DNA of 64,000 bases from Epiperipatus broadwayi. Lineage: Eukaryota; Onychophora; Udeonychophora; Euonychophora; Peripatidae. The stretch's first letter is position 1. Each line of letters begins with the position of its first letter. Shown here piece by piece: positions 1 to 12,780 of the stretch. The notes beneath the pieces were generated by a model. It saw nothing but the letters and a program-made list of their open reading frames with translations. It ran no database searches and had not been told where the DNA came from. Location: contig JAQFVV010006306.1 of assembly GCA_028023455.1 (NCBI GenBank), positions 671,001 to 735,000 on the forward strand, in the 5' to 3' direction. Position numbers and translations under genes: made by a program.

Positions 1-663
1 GCAGCTAAACTGGACTGGGGCCAAGGTATGCATAAACCTAGCCTATTGTGAACCGTTTTTGTAGCAGTTAGCCTGAATGAACATCGAGGGAATTGAACAT
101 TAGCGAACTGCAGAGATAGACTTGTTGCAGACTATTCGCTATTCTGATTACTTAAAAACGTTGTGTCTTAATGTATATAGTCATACTTATGGATACATCA
201 AACTGCCTAGGGCTTTTAATCTATTAAGAACGGAATAGTTCCAGGAAGTGATGGAATTATCATCAGTGTATTGGAAAAGGCAAATAAAGAAAGAAAATTA
301 CTGGCGAAGTTTTTTGAGTTCTTATTAGAAAAAAAAAAGTTATTTTTTAAAACAACTGATGAAAACAATTCAAACTTTCTTTAACAGTGTGCTTTTTTCC
401 TCCCGATTTTGAGATATTTATGTCGTTACATTTTAAATCTATGTGCGATTTAAGAGATTTTTATTCTTTTTAGGAAGTTAATTTTTATGTAAGTAAAACC
501 TTTAATTTCAGTAAGTATTTCTAATTAGTATTTTTAATAATAGTATTCATGCAATTATTTTTGATATTTTTTGTCATCATTTGACAGTTTTATGATGATA
601 CTGTAGACAAAAGATAACGTTAGACAAAGTATATTTCGACAATAGGTCATGCATATGATATAT
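1..663. other. Intergenic/intronic AT-rich DNA, no gene seen
   Basis: AT-rich sequence with short homopolymer runs. I find no reading frame with protein-like composition and no recognisable repeat. An upstream KAT5 exon ending in TGGC before a GT donor was sought here and up to 5948 and not found, so the start of that gene probably lies before the window. Confidence 0.5.
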
Positions 664-897
664 CTCAACTTACTTTCAACTAATAGATTAGTTCTGATTT
701 CATCTTTTCATCCCCATGGACCAATAGATGTATGAATAGATAACATATATCCACTAGTAGAAACAGCCCAATGGGTAATGATGCTCTATGAATGATATTT
801 GTTATCTATTCATAATTGTTCTGGGGCCACGAAGGTTCAATCCTATCAAGATAAGATAGAATCTGGATTAGTCCATTAGTTGAAAGTAAGTTAAGAC
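664..897. mobile_element. Small MITE with ~40-bp terminal inverted repeats
   Basis: The left end (665-707) and right end (852-895) are inverted copies sharing the block CAACTTACTTTCAACTAAT with a few mismatches. Inside, ATGAATAGATAAC near 733 and its complement near 800 make a second inverted repeat. There is no coding capacity. Length (~235 bp) and ends fit a non-autonomous DNA transposon. I could not define a clean target-site duplication, so the superfamily is open. Confidence 0.65.
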
Positions 898-1099
898 ATG
901 ACTATGTTTAATGAAATTAAAATAGGAGTAATATGTTTGATTTTTTTTAAATTTTAGGTTGTGATTTAAAAAGGCTCAGCAGTTTTTATCGTCATTATGT
1001 TTTTATATAAAAAATACTGCTTTTGTGGAATTGTTATTACAGAATTTTGTCAGTTATCTGAATCTTATCAACAGTGCCTAGACTGAATGAATATATATA

Positions 1100-1831
1100 T
1101 GTTACGGTTGAAGTGATTAATCAGTTTGTATTAATAATTATGGGTTATTATTAATAATAACCAAATAAGATGGTCAACATGATTAATTTAAAAAAATATA
1201 TCATATGAAGTGCTAGTTATTAATAATTCTCGACTGTCAACGGTAAATTTAATAAATATCAATACTGTTAGCAATTTTATGCCAGGAATGAATTTAAAAT
1301 CTGCAAAGAAACTTGATGTTCCAGATATGGAAATAAATTTAAGAGAATGTGTTCGCAGGAATTCCAATTTAGGTTGTCAAGGATTCCAACGTTGCAATTG
1401 CGCGAGCGATTGTGACTCATATCGCTGCAAATGTAAAAAGTCAAAAATTCTTTGCAATTCTAAATACCATAAAAGCCCTTCCTGCAAAAATAAATTATTT
1501 GTAATTTATAAAAAATGTAAAACTCTTATCTAATTAAAGTTTTGTTTGTAATTTTATAAAAATGTAAAACTCATATCAATTTAAAGTTTTGTTATTTGTT
1601 TTGTATTCCTTATTTGTATAATTTTATCATAATTTGATAAATAAAACAATAAATAAAAAAAATCACTAAATATTAGATTATTAAATAACACAATATTATA
1701 CAATATATTTTTATAACCGTTACCAGACTTTGCTGATAATAATTAATAATTATCTGGTCATGGACCCGTTAACTATTAATAATAACAGGTAGTTATTAAT
1801 ACCTACTGGATTTATTACAATAACCGTAACA
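1100..1831 (+). mobile_element. Ginger-like DNA transposon remnant (TGTTACGG...CCGTAACA)
   Basis: The element starts TGTTACGGTT at 1100 and ends AACCGTAACA at 1831, perfect 10-bp terminal inverted repeats. Both sides are flanked by TATA, a plausible 4-bp target duplication, although the left flank is itself a TA run. Ends of the form TGTNR...YNACA with 4-bp duplications are typical of Ginger elements. Sub-terminal AT-rich inverted repeats (TTATTAATAATAA types) lie inside both ends. Only the C-terminal cysteine-rich piece of a transposase-like protein is left (see 1210-1533); the integrase-type catalytic core is missing. Confidence 0.55.
1210..1533 (+). pseudogene. Cysteine-rich C-terminal relic of a transposon protein
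   Basis: The frame encodes about 107 residues; the informative part is residues 47-95, a dense cysteine array: RCNCASDC, YRCKCKKSK, ILCNSKYH, then PSCKN. Spacing C-x-C-x3-C-x4-C-x-C-x6-C is the CXC-like zinc cluster found at the C-terminus of Ginger-type and KRBA2-like integrase proteins. It sits between the element's inverted repeats and in the same orientation. The first ATG is probably arbitrary because the N-terminal integrase core is absent. Family assignment rests on the cysteine pattern plus the TGTTA ends. A cellular CXC gene exon is less likely since no good splice sites flank it. Confidence 0.5.
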
Positions 1832-2020
1832 TATACACCAAAATTATTAAACAGATATTTTATATTAATTGTTTTGAAAGTGACAGGATATTAAAATTCT
1901 CAAAATTGATTTATTAAAATGGCATTGTACAGGGTTTCCAATAGCTCTCTTTTTTTTATTTTTATTTATTTATTTTTTTTTAAAAAAAAAGCGTTTATAA
2001 TATATTTATATAAGTATTAT

Positions 2021-2188
2021 AAGTAATATTTACTGAGGCTATAACCTCAATAATATGCATATAAAATGTGATAGTAGGGACCTCTACAGGTATTTTAACC
2101 AAGCTTGTGGTTAAAACACCTGTAGAGGTCCCTACTATCGCATTTTAACGCATATTATCGAGGTTATAGCCTCAGTAAATATTACTTA
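2021..2188. repeat. Foldback repeat of the ACTGAGGCTATAACCT family
   Basis: Arms 2021-2100 and 2109-2188 are near-perfect inverted copies around an 8-bp centre (AAGCTTGT). They contain GTAGGGACCTCTACAGGT and end in AGGCTATAACCT. Diverged relatives with the same two blocks occur at 40631-41395 and 43727-44010, where they adjoin Penelope-like coding fragments. Both sides also carry GCGTTTA...ATTTATA blocks like those flanking the 41-kb copy. I therefore read it as a terminal-repeat derivative of that Penelope-like family. Confidence 0.7.
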
Positions 2189-2189
2189 C

Positions 2190-5100
2190 GTAATCAATGT
2201 GCGTTTAATAAATTTATAAGTATTATAAAGAAATGCATTGAGAAGTGGGCTGTGGATACAATGGAAAGTTACAAATAGATAAGATGTTGAAATATTAAAA
2301 AAAAGTAATGCTTATTACCAAAATCGATTGATAGTCATCAAAAGTTTCTCTAATGATGATGGTGATGCTGATGTTCTTATAGCAACACATTTCAAAGGAA
2401 TTTATTGAGCAATAAAGGTTACATTAAACATTTTGAACCACATCATAATATAGTATAAGAGCATGTAAAATCACGATTACAAAATAAGAGGTCTGGTTTC
2501 ATATAATCAATGCAAAAATATATCAATAAAAAATGCTCTAAACAGAAACAAGTATATACATATATTCTGATAAATTAGAAAAAAAAGTGTTTGAGATGTA
2601 ATATTGGAATAATCTATCTATTATCTATAATTTTTATCACTTTTCTGTCATTGAGGGCCAATTATATCATCTTAAGACCTCTAACACTGTTCCATTAAAG
2701 ACCGGGTAGCAAAATAAATACTATGGGATCCCTTTTATAAATTATTTCTAACCTATTCGAGAAAGTGTTTGGGTGTTATTGTACATAAATAGGCACCTAG
2801 TGTATCACAATGACTAGAAAATGAATATACTCGCGTGAATGATGGAATAAAAATTCGTAGCAAAACTTTAAAACAGGGGTTGAATGTTAATATAGGAATT
2901 GTTAAATAATTTTGGAATTGCTATCAAAACTGAGGTATTCAAAAAGTTGAGATTGCTTTCTACATCTTTATGACATTGTGTTTCAACACTCACACATTGT
3001 TTTTTTTTTGGTACTATAAAAATTCCAATGTAGATAGAGATTCTAAATTTAATTTGAGAAAGTCAAAAAATTTCAGCGCAAGTGACCAAAACTTACACTT
3101 TTGATTAAGCTGCTTGTTACTTAGATTTAACATCACTTTTTCTTTGACATTCAAAGGGAAAGAGTGTAGCAATGCATAAACCTCCCAATATGTGTATCTA
3201 TTTGAGAATAGATAGTAGTGGAGTAATAAGGCATTTCTAGTATCCATTTTACTGGTGTGGCTTGTCTATGGGGATAATTTTGAATATTACTTCCAAGATA
3301 TGGAAATATTTTGGTACAAGTTATCAAAGACATTTGGAAAAGAGCATTGGAGTCATCTGAGTAAGATAGGAGCCATAAGTCTTGTCCATAGTAACTCTCT
3401 GTGTCAAGAATAAATGTTTGTAGAAAAAGCTTTTGTATTGATTATTATTGAAGAATAGTAAATTATCTTAGTAATAATCAATTAAATAAGGAAACTTTTG
3501 TAGAGAGAAATATGACTTCGAGAATCAATAGGATTTTCAACTTTATTACTACATTTCCCTGTATTAAAGAATTTTCCTGGGGTACTCATGAAAAAGAAAA
3601 CCCAGGAAAGGATCCAGCTCTTCTTTAAAGTACATGCTTATATTTTTTATACTATAAATATAGGCCATGCACAAGAGTTTTCCATATTAAACTCCTCCAA
3701 CTTATATTTACTTGAATAGTACTCTAACATGTGTATCGGTGCTGGAATTTGGTTTTGTAGTATCATACTATGATATCATATATGTAAGCAATGTAGGTAA
3801 AGTAAGCTTTGATCCTGATATGTATATGATTTAATTTAAGTGGTGAAAAATAGGGCACTTAAAGAGGAGTCTTATGGTAATGAATAATGTGGAATAAAGA
3901 GGAAGAATATTTTCAATTTAAGGTTATATGTTTAATATTAGATTTGCAAAAACATAAAATAATGGTCTATGTTTGTTGACATATGCTAGTGTATTGTTAA
4001 GAAGGTCGAATGGAATCATCAAAAGCTGCCTTGATATCTAGATGGATTACTACTGGGCTGTATTACTTTTCATTTCTAAGTCTATTATGTAACCAGTAGA
4101 ACCAGTTTTTGCAAATTGAATGTTTGACAATAATGGCAATTGGTAGAATTTTAATCTCTTTTGAATTCATTGATATAGGCTGCAAATTATAAATGTAATT
4201 TCAATAAAAAAAAGTAAATGATATTGGATGGAGTCCATATATATATGAGCATAGCTTCCTGATCTGTAAATTGTCAGTATATTATTTGGATTTAAATTTT
4301 TGTGAAATCACGCTTTAAATTCATAGATATTCCCATAGACTGGAACTGGTGAATTTTTAACATAAGTGAGTTGTAACTCGACTACTGCTACAAAAAGTAC
4401 CATTAGTCTGTGGAACTCTTCAATACTATAATCTAAAGAAGCTTTTTTTAATAATCCAATAATATTTTCTTTGTGCTGATCTACTTAATGAATGCATGTT
4501 TACATAGTATATTGCTTTTCCTCTTAAACCTGTTTTTTTGTTCTTTACTAAAGAATCCCAAAGTGATTCACCTAGATGAGGGGATCAATTGTCCGACAGG
4601 TTATGTCTCATTGTAGGTATGTTTTTTACACAATATAGTTCTTTGAGAAAACAATATAGTGAACAATTTATATTAGTAATTACGAGTATAATCTATTGAT
4701 CGATAAAGAAATGTATACACAAATTACATAAATTATTAGAAAGATTTAACTTGACTATACCAAGGATTATTTAAAATTCCGTTCAGGAGGCCAATCAGAA
4801 AGGGGCACAAAATACTTTATAGTGTTATAAACTACACATTTCAAAATTCTTGTGTGCACCAAAACATTTGTTTCTTCTTCCTTTTACATAGTCCAACCTA
4901 TTTTATTGTTTTTCACTTATTACAAAGTATCTTTCCATTATAAAATATTTGATAATATGATTAAAGTGTATAAACTAATTTTTCTTTTAATTTTATAAAC
5001 CAGTATATTTAAGTGATGCATATCTCATATCTAGTACCCAGGCATGCACACACACAGCACTTTATACAATTTGTAAGAATTTTTTATTTAATTTTTTTTT

Positions 5101-5405
5101 TGATCATGCAGCTTTGTAATGTGACTAATCATCGGATTTGTTCTGTTACAATATATATATATATGTAGTATAAACAAATACTTAAGTAATATGATCTATT
5201 TTTATCTGATTTGTTTGAGAATATGAAGTATTGTTAAAATATTAGGTTTACGATGTTATAAATATCACCTAAATGATGATTTTGATTGTATGTTTTGATT
5301 CAGTAATTTTTTTTTCTATATATATTTTTATTTGAATTCAAGTATAATGTATATAATTTTTTCTTCTTCCTCCTCTTCTTACGTATGGATTCTATATTTT
5401 ACATA
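2190..5405. other. Intronic/upstream AT-rich DNA, nothing recognised
   Basis: Three kilobases of AT-rich sequence. Short open frames occur on both strands but have no protein-like composition, and I see no terminal inverted repeats or family matches within the window. Confidence 0.45.
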
Positions 5406-5409
5406 TCAT

Positions 5410-5654
5410 ACCATTTTCACCTTCCTTATATATTTCAACAATACTATTTTTTATTAGACTTTATTCTTACAGTTTCGACTGTCCTGCAGTCATCATCAGA
5501 GCTACAATATCCAAATATACAAGCATAAATTAATACTATGACTATATATTTGGATATTGTAGCTCTGATGATGACTGCAGAACAGTTGAAAATGTAAGAA
5601 TAAAGTTTGATAAAAAATAGTATTGTTGAAGTATATAAGGAAGGTGAAAATGGT
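5410..5654. repeat. Foldback element with CTGATGA-hairpin-GAAA motif
   Basis: Arms 5410-5520 and 5541-5654 are inverted copies. Each arm carries CTGATGA, a hairpin (GACTG, loop, CAGTC in the better left-arm copy), then GAAAC. The same core recurs at 24550-24577. Stem II and the catalytic blocks resemble a hammerhead ribozyme, but no convincing stem I is present, unlike the families described elsewhere in the window. The right arm has drifted (GTTGAAAA). Confidence 0.65.
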
Positions 5655-5948
5655 AAAATATATATACTTAAGCTTTAGATGTAATTAGAGGGATTTGAAC
5701 ACAGACTTTCAAACTCTCTTCTGTCATCTACTCCGTCTTACATAACCGATACAATGATTACATACATATGAAAAAGATAAATGAATACTATTTCATGCTG
5801 AAAGTCTATGTTCAAAACCCCTCTAATTATATATATATTTCTGAAAATAATTGTGCATATATTTTATATGGGAATTTAATTCTTTTTTTTTTAAAAAAAG
5901 TATTGTCAGAATTTATTTTCCAAACTTTTTTGTTTTTTAATATTCTAG

Positions 5949-6020
5949 CTCTTGCTGAAATTCTCAGTAAAAAGGAAGGCAAAGATGGACAACTTTTATT
6001 TTATGTTCATTATATTGATT
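5949..6020 (+). CDS. KAT5: KAT5/Tip60 homologue, chromo-barrel exon A
   Basis: The exon follows TTCTAG and is closed by GT-AAGT at 6021. It is 72 bp, entering with two bases of a split codon and leaving with one. It encodes LAEILSKKEGKDGQLLFYVH then YID, matching the start of the Tip60/MYST chromo barrel (LAEILS, FYVHYID). In animals this domain binds modified histone tails and helps target the NuA4/TIP60 acetyltransferase complex. The split first codon, ending in CT, would be the proline of the family's WPLAEIL motif. The preceding exon is not found in the window. Joining to 16210 restores F-N-K-R-L, confirming the junction. Confidence 0.93.
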
Positions 6021-6136
6021 GTAAGTATAGTTTAAATGTTATTTTTAGATATTTTTAAAAAAATCAAAAATAACTGAAATATATATAAAAATATATTTAT
6101 TTTAAAGAAAAGTGTAATTTTCTATAAATACATTTT

Positions 6137-6952
6137 GGTACAAGTATCAATGACGGTACAGGTTGCTAGATGGCGCTGTTTCTGAGGCAGGCTGTAATGA
6201 CCTGTAGTGTGTTCTGTTAATTTCTCGCAATTCACACTTATTTCAAGCCACCCTGTTTTTACTCTCCGAATGATTGCTATTGAGCATTGTGTATCGTATA
6301 ATTTGAGGGTGTGTATATTTGAATTCAACATTATTAAATCAATTTTTATTTTACATTCGAATTACATAGTATTATGTAGAAAAATTTATTAAAGAGTCGT
6401 ATTTTCTTTAAGTTTGTTTTGAAGGGTGTAAAATTTGACAAACTTTGTAAGCATGATTTATTTGATAAAGACGTTATGCGCGACATCTTCGAGAGAACAA
6501 AAAAATGCCGCATACTGCCGTGGACGGTGTTTGAACCGTAATAATTATTTGATTTTTGATGTTAAGTTTACAAACTTACTTTTTAAATCTATAGCGATTA
6601 AAAGATAAAAAAAGTAAACTATAGTAAATTGTTTATTATATACTTTTTAAAAAATATGTAAAAAAAAAAAAATTAATAAAAAAGACATTCTTGACTATTT
6701 TTTTATTGTTTTAATAAAAAACAAATTCAGTTAAAAATATGATATTTAATTAGTTCTTTAATAATATGTCAAAAAAAAAAGTAAGAACAAAGACAACGTT
6801 CTTTACTATTTATTTTATTAATTTAATAATAAAAAAAATTAAGATTAAAAACACAAATAATAATATGTCACGGCCAGGCAATATTATATTTCATTGTTTT
6901 TGACTAGCAATAGCGCCATCTGGCGACCTGTACCATCATTGATACTTGTACC
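6137..6952. mobile_element. TA-target MITE with AGATGGCGCTG inverted repeats
   Basis: Left end 6137-6185 begins GGTACAAGTATCAATGACGG; the right end to 6952 is its inverted copy with few changes, followed by TA (left flank reads TT, probably mutated). The inverted repeats run about 50 bp and include GATGGCGCT. The interior is AT-rich with no transposase frame. Ends and TA target fit the Tc1/mariner group of non-autonomous elements. The element starts 117 bp after exon A of the KAT5 homologue. Related ends occur at 38162-38636 and 47104-47827. Confidence 0.75.
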
Positions 6953-7139
6953 TAAATGTTAAATTGTAGATTTAAACAGTGTGTTCTTAGCTCTCTCTCT
7001 ATATATATATGTTTAATGGAATAATTTTACTATTAAAATATAGTTGTATATATAAATTTGGAAGAGAAAACTCATCTATGTGTATGATTGAAAAACTATT
7101 TGTACTGTTAGGTACTATCTGCACTTAAAGCTTCTTAAA

Positions 7140-7520
7140 AGAGGCATTAGACTGTCATGTTCATGTATATCAAACTTTTCTATATACTGTCCTCATATAC
7201 ACTTCAATGCATTGAAGTGTATATGAGAAGAGTATATAGAAAAGTTTGATATGTATGAAGAAAGATGTGAAGAAAGCAAAAAGGGCCAGATAAGAATAAC
7301 AATACTTCTGACAAGAAGAAAAGTACACCAAGGGTTAAGAAAATTAAGGATTGCATTGAAGTGATGAAGAGAATATATAGAAAAGTTTGATGTATGTGAA
7401 TATATGAAGAAAGATGCAAAGAAAGTGAAAAAGACAAGATAAGAATAATAATATTTCTGAGAAGAAGAAAAATACACCAAAGATTAAGTGTATATTAGGA
7501 GACTATATAGAAAAGTTTAA
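7140..7520 (+). repeat. Two diverged ~140-bp direct copies plus a short palindrome
   Basis: A block with TATAGAAAAGTTTGATGTAT, AAAGATGCAAAGAAAGTGAA and AGATAAGAATAATAATA is present twice (about 7235-7360 and 7365-7510) and again, partial, at 12168-12298 and 12776-12820. At 7194-7225 the sequence CATATACACTTCAATG meets its own inverse. The open frames over this region come from purine-rich repeats and I do not regard them as genes. The repeat's class is unknown; in the 12-kb copies it abuts hammerhead repeats. Confidence 0.55.
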
Positions 7521-7524
7521 TGTA

Positions 7525-10500
7525 TATTCTAACCTGATAAAAGAATTATATACTTAGAAATTATAATTATATATAATTTCTAACCTTCTAAGAATTAGTT
7601 AACCAGTAATTAGTTTCTACTAAGTACATCAATCGCCTCTATAATTAGACATCTCATTTTCTAACCTAATAAAGTATATTCTCGGTGATCTACAAGCTCA
7701 TCAATGTGCATACTCAGTCTAGCTCAGTGGTCGGTTAGTTGTAAGAAGATTCAGCTGCAGAGATATGCAGTTAAGATAAAGAAAGAAATTAAAATCATAA
7801 AATAAATTATCATAAGTAAAGTAAATATCTTGGGAAGATTAAAAAAAAAACTGTCATCATTCCCTAATTAAAAAATTTAGAATAAAATAACATCCTCTCT
7901 TTATCAAAAACACATTCTCTGAGCTATAAGTATTTGCGCTTTTAAACAATGATGATAACTTCTCATCTTCTTGTTACTGTTACCAAAAAAAAAAAAATAT
8001 ATATATCCATTATGTAAATCATTTCCAGTATGATCTGAAAATAGCCTTCTTAGGACAATTATACGTTAAACTCTTTTAAGCCATGCCACAATTGTAATAT
8101 CAATAATAATTGATCACTTCTTAATTAAAGAATAATTATAATGACAATAATAATCTCAGGGTTTCTTTGTTTAATTTAGGAAAATGCTCAACAGTACTGT
8201 GCTGTCACATATGACTGGCATTCTGGTCGGCTATAGGAAACATTTACTTTACTTCAAAGTCAATGTGTCTTCATATCTCATATCAACTACTATATTATTT
8301 AAAGAGGTGATAATTATACTCAATAATGACATACAATTTTGAATAATACAGCCCCTTTATCCAGAATCTCAGCCAGAATAATAAAAAGACAAGGGTGCTT
8401 TTTGTGTCCTTTCATCATCCATGACAACGCAATAAATTAACTAAGACTCATTACTTCGACAATTTAACTAAAATGTGAATGGAATAATGTGCAGTCAGAG
8501 TTAATGACTTGGGAATAAATTCATTTTTACACTTACAAAATGTTTAGTCTGAAGTTTGCAATTCCATAAATAATTCTCATTAAAATAAAATGAAATGAAA
8601 TATTCCGATCTGCTTAAATTTGTCTATCTGGTATATTAAGTTTTTGAGAGTTTGAAATGATTTCGGACTCAAGAAAAGGTTTTGCAAATATTGTGCAAAC
8701 ACACTTATATTTAGCATACAAAAAAAAAAAAGAATCTACAACAAATATTGACAGGACTATAATTTATTACTATTACAGAACAAAAAAAATATACAAATTT
8801 ATTAAGTAATCTCACACTGATACAAAACATAAAACAACATTAATGTGTCTATTGTTTATGTGTAGAGTAAAATTATAACTTCACCTGTTTGCAATCATGC
8901 GAATTGACTAACTAAAAGTACATCTCATTTACCAATACACTAATTTATAAGTTTGGTAAACTTTCTATAAGCTTTTACTTAAAGTTATTGACTAACTATT
9001 TTTGTTTTTAATTGATTAATATTATAATATGAAATACGCAAAATACTAAATTTATTTCTAATAAATTTAATTAAGTTATGGTTTTTAATTGAACAACCTA
9101 TTCTAATTATGGGTCATTTATCAGAAGTCGCACTCACCATCTTACATTTAACTTAATGTTAACTTAAGTTACGATAAATATTTTATTCATAAGTGTAATT
9201 TAAACTATGAATATTACTTAATTATTAACTAACATTAAACATTGCGTTTGAATATTCCTCCAGCAAATAAGTGTTTTAAATTATGCAATTTTAACTTACT
9301 TTCTCCATTGATTTGCTTGTCAACTACTAGCAAGATTCAGCAGCACAATACAGATATTGATCTCAGTTACTAATGCACTATTGATACTAAAGTGCACCTT
9401 GAGGAACTAACACCTCCAACATAACATTTATTCTTGCCCTAACTTTTAAAACAAAGCACAATAATCAACACTTTCCATGGTGGAACTATCTTTATATTCA
9501 CATGAGGAATGCAGAATAACAACGAATGTCTGCAGAGTAAACTACTACACTAAAGTATTTTGGTGGTTTCTTGCCTCTTACTCAGGCATAAAACGAACAC
9601 ACACCAAGTATAATCCTCTCCTGGGATTTAAACAAATTAAGCATCCTAAATGCTATATAAACTCTTGATCGTTCTATTCATGAGAATCGATCACATGGGC
9701 TATCAAACATACCCTAACATTATATCTAAAACTATTCCTCTCATGCAACAATAAAGTATTTTGGGGAGATCATTTTCATCCCACAAAATGAAATACATTA
9801 TAAGTATTACATATGCTGATATTAAGCATATATCAACGCTACATTTAGGCAAGATAAGAAAACACACTAATCATAATAAACCTATGTTACAATGTATACT
9901 TCGATCAATATCTGAAACCAATGGACATGACAGCATAAAAGTATAATAATTTTAATTCTAATGAAGGAACACTCAAAAGCACTGGGTAGCATATCAGCTT
10001 CCACTAAATAAAGTGGATGTGCTATTAAAAAATAACTGTTACTAAATTACTAAATTAACATAATATAAATTCTGTTGACCCTTTAAACAAGAAATATCTT
10101 GTTATAGCCTGTATTTCTTTTTAAAGTTACTTCTGATAAATTAAAATATTTATTTTACCCGTTAAATAAATATAAAATATTTTTCTTTTAAGTACCAAAC
10201 ATGCAAAGTTTATATCTGTCACTGCATTTAATAAATCAGATATGCTTCATAGATTTCATCTTAAATACAAACTTAACCCAAAATAATTATAGTAAGACAT
10301 ACCTTTGTCATTACAAGATTCTTAAAATATTGCGTGACAAATATATCCTAGCATATAATAATATTATATCACAAAATAATATTTTACAAATTAGTTTTCT
10401 AAAAAAAAAAAAAAAAACATTCAATAAACAAATGCATATTATCTCATTAGCAGAACTATTTTTCTGTGAGCTGATTATCCAGGTGAAGAGTTTTCATCCA

Positions 10501-12165
10501 GTCAAATTTTACGAAGCACTGAAAGTAATAAACGCATTTTTTTTTTTTTTTAATGAAAAGTTTTCCTTCATTTAGCCCTTATAATAATAAAAACATACAC
10601 ACAAAAAAATAGCAAAACGAAGCTTAATTCCCAATTGGATTAGACTGATACAAATTTGGATCCTAAAGCAAACGAATATTATCACATTGACAATAAACAG
10701 AGATATTATTTGAATATTATACGTATAATTAGCTAGCTTACTTATGGATGAAAATGCGCACTTTTCCGAGAGATTATTATGAGAATCACTGCAGTTGACT
10801 TATATTATATATGAAGTTTTAACAATTCCACTTGGTGTATAGTACAATATATAATTTATTTTTATTTTTAAGTCATTGAAGATATATAATTTCCGTTCAC
10901 AACTTTAGAATTTGATTTTCCAATAGTTTTTTTTTTTTTCCGTAAGAGTACACGTATATAATTTCCCATTTATTTTTAAAAAAGTGGTTCTTTTTCTATA
11001 TAAAAAAAAAATGCAGGTGTATGTGCAGCTTAATATTATTATGATTATTAATTATTATTATCACTTTTAAATAATTCTTGGTGAATAAAACATATTTTAA
11101 TGTATATAATGGCATTATTTTTAAATGCAGACGAGATTCATAGAAAGAGTGCTAAAATGTTTCTAGTTCATCTTCTTTTGCTTCTTAATATTTCTTTCAA
11201 TTATTATTATTATTTTTTTCTATACCAAGATAATATTAATAAATGACAATAAGTTACTAAATAATTATTTCCCACTTGGAAATCATTTGTTTTCCTTAAT
11301 TTAGACACAATAAGATTTTTCCTGATTCTTTTAGTTAATTCTTTCATTTTAACTTGTTGAAAACTTTAACTTCCGCGTGAGGCAATAAATTTTAAATGTA
11401 GAAGGTTTTTAAAGTGTAGAGAATAGCATAAAAAGTTGCAGAATGCCTTACCAGATGGATTTATTCTTCAGTCATAAATAAAATCTTCATTATCTTGCCA
11501 ATTCTTGTTTAAAAACTAAAAAAAATAATCTTACAAATTTTTGTACTCTTCAACCTTTTAAAAAAAAAACTAGCATCTCTAGAAAAAAAATTGGAGTGTG
11601 TAATTGGTCATTTTTTTTACCTCTAGCGACCTCTTCTAGGAAAAACAATAATCATTTGATTATAACATAAATAAAAGAAAGGAAAAACTTATTACAATCA
11701 TATAGTTTTCAGTATTATTTAAAATTGTGTAACAAAGCAGTTTAATAGTGAAAATAATAAATATACTTAAAGCAACAATAATTCTCAGTGATTTTAAATT
11801 CTACATAAATTATTTTCTACAAATGGATTTACCAGAAGTTACTGTTCTTTAGGATAAGACATTTATCTTTTCTTTTCTTCTCTACCCATCTAAAAATCAA
11901 CTACTGTTTATGGTATTTGTTTTACATTCTATTAATTTGCTCTAATAAACAATATCTTAATTAAATTATTCATGTTCTTTTAAAAATATGATATTGCATT
12001 AGGAAATCTATTAGTTATTCACACAAACCATGCCTAGGTGAGTGAATAGCACACTTTATTAACCAATTATTACTATTGTTATTTTATCTTTTTATTTTTC
12101 TTAAAGAATAGCATTGATTTCTTGCAGAAATAATGCCAAATAAAACCAAATGCCAAAAGCACTGG
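7525..12165. other. Long AT-rich intronic stretch, no gene recognised
   Basis: This part of the intron between KAT5 exons A and B is AT-rich with several poly-A or poly-T runs. Open frames at 9477-9668, 9761-9946 and 10201-10575 lack recognisable motifs, splice context or coding bias. I see no inverted-repeat element here. Confidence 0.5.
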
Positions 12166-12298
12166 GTTACAATATGAATATATGAAAAAAGATGCAAAGA
12201 AAGTGAAAAGGACAAGATTAAGAATAATAATACTTCTGCAAAGAAAAAAAGTACACTAAGGATTAAGAAAATTAAGGAGCGTTGCATTAAAGTATATA

Positions 12299-12780
12299 CT
12301 GAGGACACCAGTATCAGAAACTGGTCTGGGGTTGGGGATATTCTGCAAAGCTTGTTAAGAGCTTATTTTGTGAGCTCTATATATAACATGTAAATACAAG
12401 CTTATTAAATTAGGTCATATGGCATCTGACTTTGATTTTTTTTGTAATTTTATTTTTTGCTATTAGGGCTTTGGTGATTTTATATTGCTAAAGCTACTAA
12501 TATATGGTGTATCTGAATTTAGTTCAGTCCCATATGGCTATTTAAGGTAGTAGCTGGATTGGAAGACATATGGATGTCTGAAAATTTCAGATTTTCTCCT
12601 TAATAGATATACATTAGATAAAGTGCTAGTCTAGTCCTGGTATTTTTAATCTAATGCTTGAATATTCTAGCACCTCACTGAGGACACCAGTATCAGAAAC
12701 CAATATGGGGTTGTGAATATTTTGCAAAGCTTGTTAAGAGCTTATTTTGTGAGCTCTATATATAACATGAGGAGAGTATA
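12299..12780 (+). mobile_element. Tandem hammerhead-type repeat, 379-bp period (family D)
   Basis: Two direct copies of a block CTGAGGACACCAGTATCA followed by GAAAC start at 12299 and 12678, 379 bp apart. Each continues TGGGG then GCAAAGCTTGTTAAGAGCTT. Between them lies one full unit with GTCTGAAAATTTCAG and TTAGTTCAGTCCCATATGG. The core fits a hammerhead (CTGAGGA, GAAA, stem III ACTGGT or ACCAAT), but stem II is weak. The second copy keeps CCTCA/TGGGG for stem I; in the first the upstream strand is replaced by an unrelated repeat. The arrangement matches a head-to-tail retrozyme dimer. Confidence 0.6.

Noticed and set aside
2021-2188. Foldback of the GGGACCTCTACAGG family as a hammerhead
   Set aside because: It has strong pairing but no CTGANGA or GAAA in the right positions.
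7193-7480. Minus-strand hydrophobic frames of 77 to 95 codons
   Set aside because: Antisense of purine-rich duplicated repeats; periodic translation, no membrane-protein family.
10201-10575. 124-codon plus-strand frame
   Set aside because: Composition is AT-driven with K and F homopolymers from poly-A and poly-T runs, and there is no motif or splice context.
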